Below, one piece after another: positions 48,244 to 57,416 of a DNA stretch of 64,000 nucleotides. Every line of letters begins with the position of its first letter. The stretch's first letter is position 1. The notes under the pieces are model-generated. The model worked only from the letters and a program-made list of their open reading frames with translations, did no database searches and was not told the DNA's origin. This DNA is from Pectobacterium colocasium (GTDB lineage Bacteria > Pseudomonadota > Gammaproteobacteria > Enterobacterales > Enterobacteriaceae), in assembly GCF_020181655.1 (NCBI RefSeq), contig NZ_CP084032.1, positions 2,356,001 to 2,420,000 on the forward strand. The letters run 5' to 3'. Both the position numbers and the translations under genes were made by a program.

Positions 48244-48711
48244 CTATTGTCCGCAGCACTTTTTGTATTTTTTGCCGGAATCGCACGGGCAAGGTTCATT
48301 TCTGCCTGTCTGCACATGAACGCCGTCTATATAGTACCAGTGATTATGCAGGCGAAGGAAGCGTGAGCGCTCTCGCATTACTTCTGTTCGCTGGCTGTCT
48401 GTTTCCGAGATATAACGTGCGGCGAATTCCACATAGCCTTCATCGGGCGTTTTTCCGGGTGACGTTGCCAGTATAGTAAGGCCAAGCCACTGCGAATTTT
48501 GGCAGCTTTCAGTGAGAGACGCGCGCCATTTCTCGGGTTGGAGATCGGGGTGCCAGGTGGCGATAAGGTAATCCACATCCTGTTTGACGTAGGCGGTATA
48601 GCGCGATCGCATTAAGATGGCGGGTTCAGCCGCTGTTGCGGCATGCGTGAGATAGGGTTGACAGCATGCGTTATACTGCAATCCACTGCAACAGGGGCAA
48701 GATTCTGACAC
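48244..48711 (-). CDS. ychJ: YchJ family SEC-C motif protein
   Basis: The 155-aa protein has a SEC-C zinc motif at each end (CPCCSGLQYNACCQP at residues 5-19 and PCPCDSGKKYKKCCGQ at the C-terminus), with an NTF2-like middle. This layout is that of YchJ. Function is unknown. It lies between purU and the divergent rssA, as in E. coli. Confidence 0.94.
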   Translation of the reverse strand: MSESCPCCSGLQYNACCQPYLTHAATAAEPAILMRSRYTAYVKQDVDYLIATWHPDLQPEKWRASLTESCQNSQWLGLTILATSPGKTPDEGYVEFAARYISETDSQRTEVMRERSRFLRLHNHWYYIDGVHVQTGRNEPCPCDSGKKYKKCCGQ

Positions 48712-48843
48712 GACGTCTCCTGAAGAAAGTTTAAGATAAAAACTGATAGATAATAAACAGATCCCTATGCAGGATGCCGATATGTTACCTAAGAAGCTCT
48801 ACGTGTAGCAATGTGCGCTAAAATGAAGACGGGTGGTTCGATC

Positions 48844-49749
48844 ATGCAACGGAAAAAGATTGGAGTAGCCTTGGGATCCGGGGCAGCGAAGGGATGGGCG
48901 CATATTGGTGTGTTTAATGCGTTAACAGAAATGGGGATAGCAGTTGACGTTGTAGCCGGTTGTTCTATTGGTGCGCTGGTAGGCGCGGCGTATGCCACCA
49001 ACAATTTAGTTTCAATAGATCGCTGGGTGAGGGCGTTTGGTTACTGGGACGTGATTCGACTGATGGATCTCTCCTGGCAGCGCGGTAGCTTATTGCGTGG
49101 CGATCGTGTCTTCAATAGCGTGAAGCATTTGCTCCCGACAACACAGATTGAAGACTGTGACATCAAATATGGCGTGGTGACGACAAACTTGAGTACAGGG
49201 CGTGAGCTCTGGCTGACAGAAGGCGATTTACATCAGGCTATGCGCGCGTCTTGCAGCATGCCTGGTCTGCTATCCCCCGTTCGATTTAACGATTACTGGC
49301 TGGTGGATGGCGCGGTGGTTAATCCTGTCCCCGTTTCTCTGGCACGGGCAATGGGGGCTGATATTGTGATTGCGGTTGATCTTCAGCATGACGCCAGTCT
49401 GAATCATCAGGATTTGCTATCGATCAAACCAACGGCGTCAGACATTGATGCCGAAAATGTCTCGCAAGATTGGCGTAGCAGAATTCGTGAGCGTTTACTG
49501 CGAAGTCGGCGTCAGCCAACAGAGAGTTCACCAACGGCGATGGAGATCATGAGCACATCGATCCAGATTCTGGAAAATCGGTTGAAGATGACGCGGATGG
49601 CAGGCGATCCGCCTGATGTGCTGCTGCAACCGTATTGCCCTCAGATCGCGACGTTAGATTTTCATCGGGCGCAGGAAGCGATTGAGGCCGGTTATAAGGC
49701 GGTAGAAAAGATGCGTGATGAGTTGTTGCCACTAGCGACAGAATCGTAA
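48844..49749 (+). CDS. rssA: Patatin-like phospholipase-family protein RssA
   Basis: The 301-aa protein has the patatin oxyanion motif LGSGAAKGWAHIG, the nucleophile elbow GCSIGALVG (GxSxG) and the catalytic Asp in VDGAVVNPVPVSLARAMG. It equals E. coli RssA in length when started at ATG 48844 (MQRKKIGVALGSG); eleven codons precede it in frame. It precedes rssB, as in E. coli. Its role is not established. Confidence 0.94.
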   Translation: MQRKKIGVALGSGAAKGWAHIGVFNALTEMGIAVDVVAGCSIGALVGAAYATNNLVSIDRWVRAFGYWDVIRLMDLSWQRGSLLRGDRVFNSVKHLLPTTQIEDCDIKYGVVTTNLSTGRELWLTEGDLHQAMRASCSMPGLLSPVRFNDYWLVDGAVVNPVPVSLARAMGADIVIAVDLQHDASLNHQDLLSIKPTASDIDAENVSQDWRSRIRERLLRSRRQPTESSPTAMEIMSTSIQILENRLKMTRMAGDPPDVLLQPYCPQIATLDFHRAQEAIEAGYKAVEKMRDELLPLATES

Positions 49750-49913
49750 TTAAGAACAGTGGGTGTGAAGGGCGCATGTTGTTGAGAGCGTGTGCAGTTA
49801 AGAACGCATGTAGCCTAAACACATGTCGTTAGAAATGCGTAAGTATGTCGTCTATCCGGCATGTCGGCGCTAAAGCAGGTGTGATTATTCGGTGTTTGAA
49901 GTAAGGGGTACTG

Positions 49914-50912
49914 ATGGAACAACCACTGGCGGGTAAGCATATTTTAGTCATTGATGACGAGGCCGTTTTTCGATCTGTGCTCGCTGGTTATCTGACTTCT
50001 CTTGGGGCTTCCGTTCAGGAGGCGATTAATGGATTAGATGCACTACGTATTCTTGAACACTACCAACCCGATTTAATGATTTGCGATCTGAAGATGCCGA
50101 CGATGGGGGGCATTGAGTTCCTTGAACGCCTACGTTTGAAGGGCAACGATACGCCAATACTCATCATTTCTGCAACCAGCCAGATGGCGGATATTGCCAA
50201 AGTCTTGCGTCTTGGCGTTCAGGATGTATTGCTGAAGCCGATTCGTGATTATGCGCGCTTGCGTGAAGCCGTTATGTCCTGCCTGTATCCCGATATGTTC
50301 ACTTCACAGTTGAATGAAATGGATCAACTGATGCAGGACATGGATTCCCTCAATCAATCTCCTGAAGCGGTAACCAAGCTGCTTGCCCAGCTACAGCCCC
50401 CCGTTCAGCAAACGCTGGCTCATTGCCGTGTTAATTACCGCCAGTTAACCACGGCGGAACAGCCGGGGCTGGTGTTGGATATTGCCGCGCTGTCGGAGGC
50501 GGAACTGGCGTTTTACTGCCTTGATGTCACTCAGGGCGTCAATAACAATGGGACGCTGGCCGCGCTACTGCTTCGAACGTTGTTCAATGGGCTGCTTCAG
50601 GAGCATTTGGCCGATCAGCAGCACCGTTTGCCGTATCTACCGACGCTATTAAAGCAGGTAAATCAGTTGCTACGCCAAGCGAGTCTGGACGGTCGTTTTC
50701 CTTTGTTGGTGGGGTATTACCATCGACAGCTAAAACAGCTGATACTGATTTCTGCCGGGTTAAACGCGACGCTGAATGTTAACGAACAGCAAATCGCACT
50801 GAATAGCGGTGTGCCTTTAGGCACGCTTGAAGGTGCTTATCTCAACCAGTTGAATTATCAGTGCGAGGCATGGCAATGTCAGATATGGGGGGGCGTTTAC
50901 GGCTCATGTTGA
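49914..50912 (+). CDS. rssB: Two-component regulator RssB, RpoS degradation adaptor
   Basis: RssB delivers sigma-S to ClpXP for degradation in growing cells. The 332-aa protein has an N-terminal receiver domain with the phosphoacceptor Asp in DLMICDLKMPTMGG (about residue 58) and Lys in DVLLKPIRD, followed by a linker and a degenerate PP2C-like phosphatase domain. Length is close to E. coli RssB (337). The preceding interval (49750-49913) has only loosely repeated GT-rich sequence. Confidence 0.95.
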   Translation: MEQPLAGKHILVIDDEAVFRSVLAGYLTSLGASVQEAINGLDALRILEHYQPDLMICDLKMPTMGGIEFLERLRLKGNDTPILIISATSQMADIAKVLRLGVQDVLLKPIRDYARLREAVMSCLYPDMFTSQLNEMDQLMQDMDSLNQSPEAVTKLLAQLQPPVQQTLAHCRVNYRQLTTAEQPGLVLDIAALSEAELAFYCLDVTQGVNNNGTLAALLLRTLFNGLLQEHLADQQHRLPYLPTLLKQVNQLLRQASLDGRFPLLVGYYHRQLKQLILISAGLNATLNVNEQQIALNSGVPLGTLEGAYLNQLNYQCEAWQCQIWGGVYGSC

Positions 50913-51128
50913 CGACAGAATAGTCTGATAGCGCAAGACGGTGCGGATTTCAGGCCATACCCCTCTTTCGGTATTATTTTTTATTTCCTACCATGTAGGG
51001 AGTTATCTTATTTTCATTGCACAGTAATGTTGGGACAAGCGTGCTCTTGTTAAAGTCGTTATACTCTTTCGGTTATCTTGAGTAGATAAATAAAGTTCAT
51101 TATTTGAACGGTATATAAGAGGCTGTTT

Positions 51129-52040
51129 ATGTCTATTGTGAATAAAAAAGTAAAAAAAGCGGTCATACCAGTTGCTGGATTAGGGACGCGTATGCTGCCT
51201 GCCACCAAAGCCATTCCTAAAGAAATGCTGCCGTTGGTAGATAAACCGCTGATCCAATATGTTGTTAATGAGTGTATCGCTGCAGGGATTAATGAAATTA
51301 TTCTTGTTACACACTCTTCTAAGAATTCTATCGAGAACCATTTCGATACCAGTTTTGAGCTGGAAGCCATTCTGGAAAAACGTGTTAAACGTCAGTTACT
51401 GGAAGAAGTCCAATCTATCTGTCCTAAACACGTCACCATTATGCAAGTGCGTCAGGGATTAGCTAAAGGGCTGGGCCATGCAGTATTGTGCGCGCACCCG
51501 TTAGTGGGTGATGAGCCTGTCGCGGTTATTCTGCCAGATGTGATTATTGATGAATATGCGTCCGATCTGAAGAAAGATAACCTGAGCGAAATGTTGCAAC
51601 GTTTTTCTACTACAGGCCACAGCCAGATTATGGTCGAGCCAGTTGAAAATGTAAGTAGCTATGGTGTGGTCGATTGTAAAGGCGTGGAATTAAAAGCAGG
51701 GGATAGCGCACCGATGGTCGGTGTGGTTGAAAAACCGAAAGCTTCCGAAGCGCCGTCTAATTTAGCCGTTGTTGGCCGTTATGTACTCTCTGCGGATATT
51801 TGGTCTCTGTTGGAGAAAACGCCACCGGGTGCAGGCAATGAAATCCAGTTAACTGATGCCATCGCAATGCTGATGGAAAAAGAAACGGTAGAAGCGTATC
51901 ACCTGAAAGGTGTAAGCCATGACTGTGGTAATAAATTAGGCTATATGCAGGCATTCGTTGAATATGGTTTGCGCCATGACGGTTTAGGTCAGGAATTTGC
52001 GCAATGGTTGCAGGAAACGATTGAAGCAGAAGAAAAATAA
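51129..52040 (+). CDS. galU: UTP-glucose-1-phosphate uridylyltransferase
   Basis: GalU (303 aa) makes UDP-glucose from UTP and glucose-1-phosphate, needed for LPS core, OPG and exopolysaccharide. The nucleotide-binding motif [34 protein letters not shown] segments and [23 protein letters not shown] are those of GalU. Position between rssB and hns is conserved. Confidence 0.97.
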   Translation: MSIVNKKVKKAVIPVAGLGTRMLPATKAIPKEMLPLVDKPLIQYVVNECIAAGINEIILVTHSSKNSIENHFDTSFELEAILEKRVKRQLLEEVQSICPKHVTIMQVRQGLAKGLGHAVLCAHPLVGDEPVAVILPDVIIDEYASDLKKDNLSEMLQRFSTTGHSQIMVEPVENVSSYGVVDCKGVELKAGDSAPMVGVVEKPKASEAPSNLAVVGRYVLSADIWSLLEKTPPGAGNEIQLTDAIAMLMEKETVEAYHLKGVSHDCGNKLGYMQAFVEYGLRHDGLGQEFAQWLQETIEAEEK

Positions 52041-52140
52041 CAGAATGTAATGATTGCTCTCTGTTTTACAAAAGCAGAGAGCAGCTAAAAACGCCGCATA
52101 TCTGTTTTCTCTTTGCATTTGCAAAACGCGGTGCCAAAGA

Positions 52141-52170
52141 AAAACCCCCGATAGCTATCGGGGGTTTTTA
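52141..52170. terminator. Bidirectional terminator between galU and hns
   Basis: A perfect 30-bp palindrome runs from AAAAACCCCCGATAG into its complement. It has A5 on the left and T5 on the right and lies between convergent genes. Confidence 0.95.
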
Positions 52171-52191
52171 GTATTCAGTACTTATAAACAA

Positions 52192-52599
52192 TTACAGCAG
52201 GAAATCGTCTAAAGATTTACCTTGCTCTTCGATTGCTTTCTTGATTACTGCCGGTGTACGACCCTGGCCAGTCCAGGTTTTAACTTCGCCGTTTTCGTCA
52301 GTGTATTGATATTTTGCCGGACGGGCAGCGCGTTTGCTTTTACCTGCAACTTTCACTGAACCTGAAGATTGTAATAATTCGTTAGGGTCAATACCGTCGG
52401 CAATCAGCATATCGCGATATTGCTGCAATTTACGTGCACGTTCTTCAACTTCAGCTTGAACCTGGCTATCTTCTTCGCGGCGTTCATTAACCACGACTTC
52501 CAGTTTTTCCAGCATTTCTTCCAAAGTATCCAGGGTACATTCTCTTGCCTGGGCACGCAGAGTACGGATGTTGTTAAGAATCTTTAGTGCTTCGCTCAT
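52192..52599 (-). CDS. hns: Histone-like nucleoid-structuring protein H-NS
   Basis: H-NS (135 aa) silences AT-rich DNA. The N-terminal coiled-coil oligomerisation domain ([20 protein letters not shown]..., [24 protein letters not shown]) joins via a basic linker to the DNA-binding domain with the hook motif [15 protein letters not shown]. It sits between galU and tdk, as in E. coli. The AT-rich CDI cassettes at 1-3400 are obvious candidates for its silencing, by inference. Confidence 0.98.
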   Translation of the reverse strand: MSEALKILNNIRTLRAQARECTLDTLEEMLEKLEVVVNERREEDSQVQAEVEERARKLQQYRDMLIADGIDPNELLQSSGSVKVAGKSKRAARPAKYQYTDENGEVKTWTGQGRTPAVIKKAIEEQGKSLDDFLL

Positions 52600-52993
52600 T
52601 GTGATAATCTCAAATTAATATTATTGGTGGCGTGTAGAGTGATAATAGAGTGCTATTTTCCTTTCTGCAATAGTCAAATTTGTAAGTTTGTTAAAAAACA
52701 TCATTTTTAAAACAGAACTCACATCGTATGTTACATAAATATAAATACTTTCCTGTTATCAAAAAAATACATTTGGTATGCCGCTTTTCTCCCTCAAACG
52801 ACAGAGAATGGCTTATTGATGCTGCACCGTTGTTATAAGGAATGTTTATATCTTTTATCGTAACAGGCCGCCGCTGGTGGGCATATGGACAAAATGTGGT
52901 CGGGGAATAGCCCATTGCGTAGCGTGAAGGCGAGTTGTTACAATAAGTTTTTACGACACGAAGATCATATACCCTGCCTTTTGGAGTAACCGA
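52600..52993. other. hns-tdk intergenic region (394 bp)
   Basis: This AT-rich divergent region should carry the hns promoter and, by analogy, H-NS autoregulatory sites. No convincing small gene was found; the 103-codon minus-strand frame here (52691-53002) has no family resemblance. Confidence 0.55.
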
Positions 52994-53590
52994 GTGGCTC
53001 AACTTTATTTTTATTATTCTGCAATGAATGCAGGGAAATCGACGGCGCTATTGCAGTCGTCATATAACTACCAGGAGCGCGGGATGCGTACGCTGGTGTT
53101 CACTGCAGAAATAGATAATCGGCATGGTGTGGGGATTGTAAGTTCACGGATCGGCCTTTCTTCTCCGGCATTATTGTTTAATCCGCAGACATCCTTATTT
53201 GGATTGCTGGAGAAAGAGCATCGTGCTCAACCTGTAGATTGTGTATTAATTGACGAATGTCAATTTTTAACCCGCGAGCAGGTGAGTGAGCTTTCCGATG
53301 TCGTGGACCAATTAGATATCCCGGTATTGTGCTACGGGTTGCGTACTGATTTTCGTGGCGATTTGTTTTCCGGGAGTCACCATTTATTAGCGTGGGCAGA
53401 TAAGCTGATTGAGTTAAAAACAGTCTGCCATTGCGGCCGTAAAGCCAACTGCGTATTGCGATTAGATGCGCAAGGTAATGCTGTCCACGAAGGGGAACAG
53501 GTCGTTATTGGCGGCAACGAGAGCTATGTTTCCGTGTGTCGTAAACATTATAAGATTGCGCTGGGATTAACCCGTAAGGAAAGCGAGTAA
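52994..53590 (+). CDS. tdk: Thymidine kinase
   Basis: Tdk (198 aa) phosphorylates thymidine and deoxyuridine in the salvage pathway. P-loop [13 protein letters not shown] (residues ~9-21), lid segment [16 protein letters not shown] motif, and zinc cysteines ([18 protein letters not shown]) are visible. Start is GTG after GGAGTAACC. It is a few residues shorter than E. coli Tdk (205). Confidence 0.96.
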   Translation: MAQLYFYYSAMNAGKSTALLQSSYNYQERGMRTLVFTAEIDNRHGVGIVSSRIGLSSPALLFNPQTSLFGLLEKEHRAQPVDCVLIDECQFLTREQVSELSDVVDQLDIPVLCYGLRTDFRGDLFSGSHHLLAWADKLIELKTVCHCGRKANCVLRLDAQGNAVHEGEQVVIGGNESYVSVCRKHYKIALGLTRKESE

Positions 53591-53659
53591 GGCGGTTAAA
53601 TATCCGGCTGACGAGCAATTAATAAATAGCGTGTTAATGCGTGCGTGAGGAATAAAAAT

Positions 53660-53682
53660 GCCCAACCCTAAACGGGTTGGGC
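53660..53682. terminator. Terminator between tdk and adhE
   Basis: A 9-bp stem GCCCAACCC/GGGTTGGGC has ATTTTTATT on the minus-strand side, so it mainly serves adhE. A second hairpin ACCGCCTT/AAGGCGGT (53698-53719) lies between it and the adhE stop. Confidence 0.85.
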
Positions 53683-53731
53683 AGAGCAGAGAGACACACC
53701 GCCTTAGCCTAAAGGCGGTACAGACAGCACG

Positions 53732-56407
53732 TTAATGTGCGGCTTTCTTACCGGTTTTAGCGGCTTTTGCCACAGGTTCAACCGCTTCTGTTTTTGCCTC
53801 TTCTGAGAACTTACGACCATAGTAAGTATCCAGCAGAATCTGTTTCAGTTCGGAAATCAGTGGGTAGCGTGGGTTAGCCCCAGTACACTGATCGTCGAAT
53901 GCATCTTCTGACAGTTTATCTACCTTCGCCAGGAAGTCGGCTTCCTGTACGCCTATTTCACGAATCGAGGTTGGGATCCCCAGCTCGGTCTTCATGTCTT
54001 CCAGCCAGTTCAACAATTTCTCGATTTTCTGCGCGGTACGATCGCTTGGCGCGGTTAAACGCAGATGGTCGGCTATTTCCGCGTAGCGACGGCGTGCCTG
54101 TGGACGGTCATACTGGCTGAACGTCGTCTGCTTGGTCGGGTTGTCGTTCGCGTTATAGCGAATGACGTTTGAGATCAGCAGGGCGTTAGCCAGGCCGTGC
54201 GGGATATGGAACTCCGAGCCCAGTTTATGCGCCATGGAGTGACAGACGCCGAGGAAGGCGTTGGCAAACGCAATACCGGCAATCGTCGCGGCGTTATGTA
54301 CGCGCTCACGGGCCACTGGGTTTTTCGCGCCATCGCGGTAGCTATCTGGCAGGTTCTCTTTCAGCAGTTTCAGCGCTTGCAAGGCCTGTCCGTCTGAATA
54401 TTCGTTTGCCAGCACGGAAACATAGGCTTCCAGTGAGTGTGTTACCGCATCGAGCCCACCAAACGCACAGAGTGATTTCGGCATATTCATCACCAGATTG
54501 GCATCAACAATTGCCATATCTGGCGTCAGCGCATAGTCCGCTAATGGGTATTTTTGCCCGGTAGCATCGTCGGTGACGACGGCAAATGGTGTCACTTCAG
54601 AACCGGTCCCTGAGGTCGTGGTAATCGCCACCATTTTGGCTTTGACGCCCATTTTCGGGAACTTGTAGATACGTTTGCGGATGTCCATGAAACGCAGCGC
54701 CAGCTCTTCGAAGTGTGTTGTGGGGTGTTCATACATCACCCACATGATTTTCGCCGCATCCATTGGCGAACCGCCACCCAGCGCAATAATCACATCCGGT
54801 TTGAAGGAGTGCATTTGCTCAGCGCCTTTACGCACGATGCTCAGCGTAGGGTCAGCTTCAACTTCAAAGAAGACTTCGGTTTCCAGCCCGTGCTGTTTCA
54901 ATACGGACGTCACCTGATCGACATAGCCATTGTTGAACAGGAAGCGGTCGGTCACGATAAATGCACGTTTAGCACCATCGGAGGCGACTTCTTCAAGGGC
55001 GATGGGCAGTGAACCGCGACGGAAATAAATGGATTTGGGAAGTTTATGCCACAACATATTCTCTGCTCGCTTGGCTACCGTTTTCTTGTTGATCAAGTGC
55101 TTCGGACCGACGTTTTCGGAGATAGAGTTTCCGCCCCAGGAGCCACAGCCCAGCGTCAGAGACGGAGCGAGTTTGAAGTTGTAGAGATCGCCGATACCGC
55201 CTTGAGACGCAGGGGTGTTAATCAGGATACGTGCGGTTTTCATCATATTACCGAAATGATTCACGCGTTCTGGCTGATTGTCCTGATCGGTATACAGGCA
55301 GGATGTGTGACCGATGCCACCCATTGCGACCAGTTTTTCCGCTTTAATGACGGCGTCGTTGAAGTCTTTCGCACGGTACATCGCCAGTGTCGGCGACAGT
55401 TTTTCATGAGCAAACGGCTCGGACTCATCGACCGCAGTGACCTCACCGATCAGCACTTTGGTGTTAGCAGGGACGGTGATGCCTGCCATTTCTGCGATCT
55501 TCGGTGCGGGTTGGCCTACGATGCCGGCATTCAGTGAACCGTTCTTCAGCAAAATACCCTGTACGGCATGCAGCTCTTTGCCTTTCAGCATGTAGCCGCC
55601 GTGGGTAGCGAAACGCTCACGCACGGCGTCATAGATGCTGTCCACGACGATAACTGACTGTTCTGACGCACAAATGACGCCGTTATCGAAGGTTTTCGAC
55701 ATCAGAATAGAGGCAACGGCACGTTTGATGTCTGCGGTTTCATCAACGACAACAGGTGTGTTACCGGCACCGACGCCGATTGCTGGTTTACCGGAACTGT
55801 ACGCGGCCTTCACCATACCTGGGCCACCGGTGGCCAGAATCAGGTTGATATCCGGATGGTGCATCAACTGGTTGGACAGCTCAACGGAAGGCTGATCGAT
55901 CCAGCCGATAATGTCTTTCGGCGCACCTGCCGCAATTGCCGCTTGCAGAACAATGTCTGCGGCTTTGTTGGTCGCATTTTTTGCACGCGGATGCGGGGAG
56001 AAGATAATCCCGTTACGGGTCTTCAGGCTGATCAGCGCTTTAAAAATCGCGGTAGAAGTGGGGTTGGTGGTGGGAACAATACCGCAAATCAGGCCAATCG
56101 GCTCTGCAATGGTAATCGTACCAAAAGTGTCATCAGTAGAGAGGATGCCGCAGGTTTTTTCATCCTGATAGGCGTTATAAATGTATTCAGATGCGAAATG
56201 GTTTTTGATGACTTTATCTTCAACGATCCCCATGCCGGATTCAGCAACCGCCATTTTTGCCAGCGGGATACGGGCATCCGATGCAGCGAGTGCGGCAGCG
56301 CGGAAGATCTTGTCTACCTGTTCCTGAGTGTAAGTGGCGAATTCCTGCTGTGCCTTTCTCACTCTTTCGACCAGTGCGTTAAGTTCAGCAACGTTGGTTA
56401 CGGCCAT
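53732..56407 (-). CDS. adhE: Bifunctional acetaldehyde-CoA/alcohol dehydrogenase
   Basis: AdhE reduces acetyl-CoA to acetaldehyde and then ethanol in fermentation and forms spirosome filaments. The 891-aa protein (same length as E. coli) has an N-terminal aldehyde dehydrogenase half with the catalytic Cys in NGVICASEQSV, a linker, and an iron-dependent alcohol dehydrogenase half with GGGSPMDAAKIMWV and the metal ligands in HSMAHKLGSEFHIPHGLANA. A Lys/Ala-rich tail ends the protein. A CRP/FNR-like site lies ~300 bp upstream. Confidence 0.97.
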   Translation of the reverse strand: MAVTNVAELNALVERVRKAQQEFATYTQEQVDKIFRAAALAASDARIPLAKMAVAESGMGIVEDKVIKNHFASEYIYNAYQDEKTCGILSTDDTFGTITIAEPIGLICGIVPTTNPTSTAIFKALISLKTRNGIIFSPHPRAKNATNKAADIVLQAAIAAGAPKDIIGWIDQPSVELSNQLMHHPDINLILATGGPGMVKAAYSSGKPAIGVGAGNTPVVVDETADIKRAVASILMSKTFDNGVICASEQSVIVVDSIYDAVRERFATHGGYMLKGKELHAVQGILLKNGSLNAGIVGQPAPKIAEMAGITVPANTKVLIGEVTAVDESEPFAHEKLSPTLAMYRAKDFNDAVIKAEKLVAMGGIGHTSCLYTDQDNQPERVNHFGNMMKTARILINTPASQGGIGDLYNFKLAPSLTLGCGSWGGNSISENVGPKHLINKKTVAKRAENMLWHKLPKSIYFRRGSLPIALEEVASDGAKRAFIVTDRFLFNNGYVDQVTSVLKQHGLETEVFFEVEADPTLSIVRKGAEQMHSFKPDVIIALGGGSPMDAAKIMWVMYEHPTTHFEELALRFMDIRKRIYKFPKMGVKAKMVAITTTSGTGSEVTPFAVVTDDATGQKYPLADYALTPDMAIVDANLVMNMPKSLCAFGGLDAVTHSLEAYVSVLANEYSDGQALQALKLLKENLPDSYRDGAKNPVARERVHNAATIAGIAFANAFLGVCHSMAHKLGSEFHIPHGLANALLISNVIRYNANDNPTKQTTFSQYDRPQARRRYAEIADHLRLTAPSDRTAQKIEKLLNWLEDMKTELGIPTSIREIGVQEADFLAKVDKLSEDAFDDQCTGANPRYPLISELKQILLDTYYGRKFSEEAKTEAVEPVAKAAKTGKKAAH

Positions 56408-57416
56408 AATGCTCTCCTGATAAATGTTAAACTCTTTCAGTCAATTGTTCGCCGAATAGAACAGTATAGATAAACGAGTGAGGGGCGTTTCCGTTACCTG
56501 GCTATTCTTTTCTGCCTATTTCGCATTCATTGACTCAAAGAGCTCGTCAGCCGCCGTTGTGGCGCGATTTCTGCTTTTTAAAATACTGTAACCGCCGACA
56601 TCGTAAAATTTTGAAATATTATTTTGAAAATACATCAAAATTAAGAGGATTTACGTGCCTGCTACAGTATGAGATGAGCATACCTATTTGTGGGTGCCTT
56701 TTTTGTGATCAATATCAGACTTTCTTTATGCTGACACCATTCAGCATGCTGATGTTGATAATAACTATCATTAGCCAGATAAAATCAGCGGCTTTTCTAC
56801 CTAAAATGGGTTGGTAAAGGATCGACAGCGGACGTTGAAGTGAAGCCCTGGCGGGAGAAATGCCAGCAAGGTTTGAGCGTATAACGGGAATTCGTTGTTC
56901 GTATAAGACATTTTCGCATAAACATTACTTATATCTTAATCGGGTTAGTTATTTTGCTCGTCTTCTATCGCAGGGAGGTTTCACACGCTTGTCGCGCAAA
57001 GTGAGTAACGAAGTTGTTAAAATAATAACATTTCGGTCAGATAATGACGCGGACAGGTAAGCGTGTGTCATCATTTTTGTGCTGTAAAAATGATGAAACC
57101 CACTACGATGTTTTTTTGCTCAAAATCTATAAATTTCTGAATATTTAAAAAATAGTTGCAATATAAAATAAAAAACGTTGTTTATCATAGGGTTAATGAT
57201 TGAGTCGAATGACTGAAATAAAACGTTTACCGAGCTGTAGTAAAGAAAATTAAGCAACATCAATGTAAAAATATTGGCGAATGTGTCTGCTTTTGATAGC
57301 TTCGAGTGTCGACCTGCTATTCGTTATTCACCCATAAATTAATTTTATGATTTATTTGGATAATGGGCGATCTTTTCTGCTCTATGTGACGGTGATCTTT
57401 ACGCGTAGAGTCCGGT
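56408..57416. other. adhE-oppA intergenic region (1009 bp)
   Basis: This long, AT-rich divergent region holds the adhE leader (56408-56720), a CRP/FNR-like site at 56704, and the oppA1 leader. E. coli has ychE between adhE and oppA; no ychE remains here. A 95-codon plus-strand frame (56530-56817) lacks family resemblance and a good SD, and I do not call it. The stretch 57060-57300 is very AT-rich. Confidence 0.6.
56704..56719. promoter_or_regulatory. CRP/FNR-like site upstream of adhE
   Basis: TGTGATCAATATCAGA matches the CRP consensus TGTGA-N6-TCACA at nine of ten positions. Its TGAT-N4-ATCA core also fits an FNR site. It lies 297 bp before the adhE start and ~700 bp before oppA1. Confidence 0.45.

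Noticed and set aside
49742..49913. GT-rich, loosely repeated sequence between rssA and rssB
   Set aside because: TTAAGAAC and GCATGT motifs recur but without a steady period; not distinct enough from chance to call a repeat.
55856..56473. 205-codon plus-strand frame opposite adhE
   Set aside because: Antisense to the highly conserved AdhE N-terminal half; no recognisable domain.
56530..56817. 95-codon plus-strand frame in the adhE-oppA gap
   Set aside because: No SD, no recognisable family, AT-rich leader-like DNA; could only be supported by conservation data.
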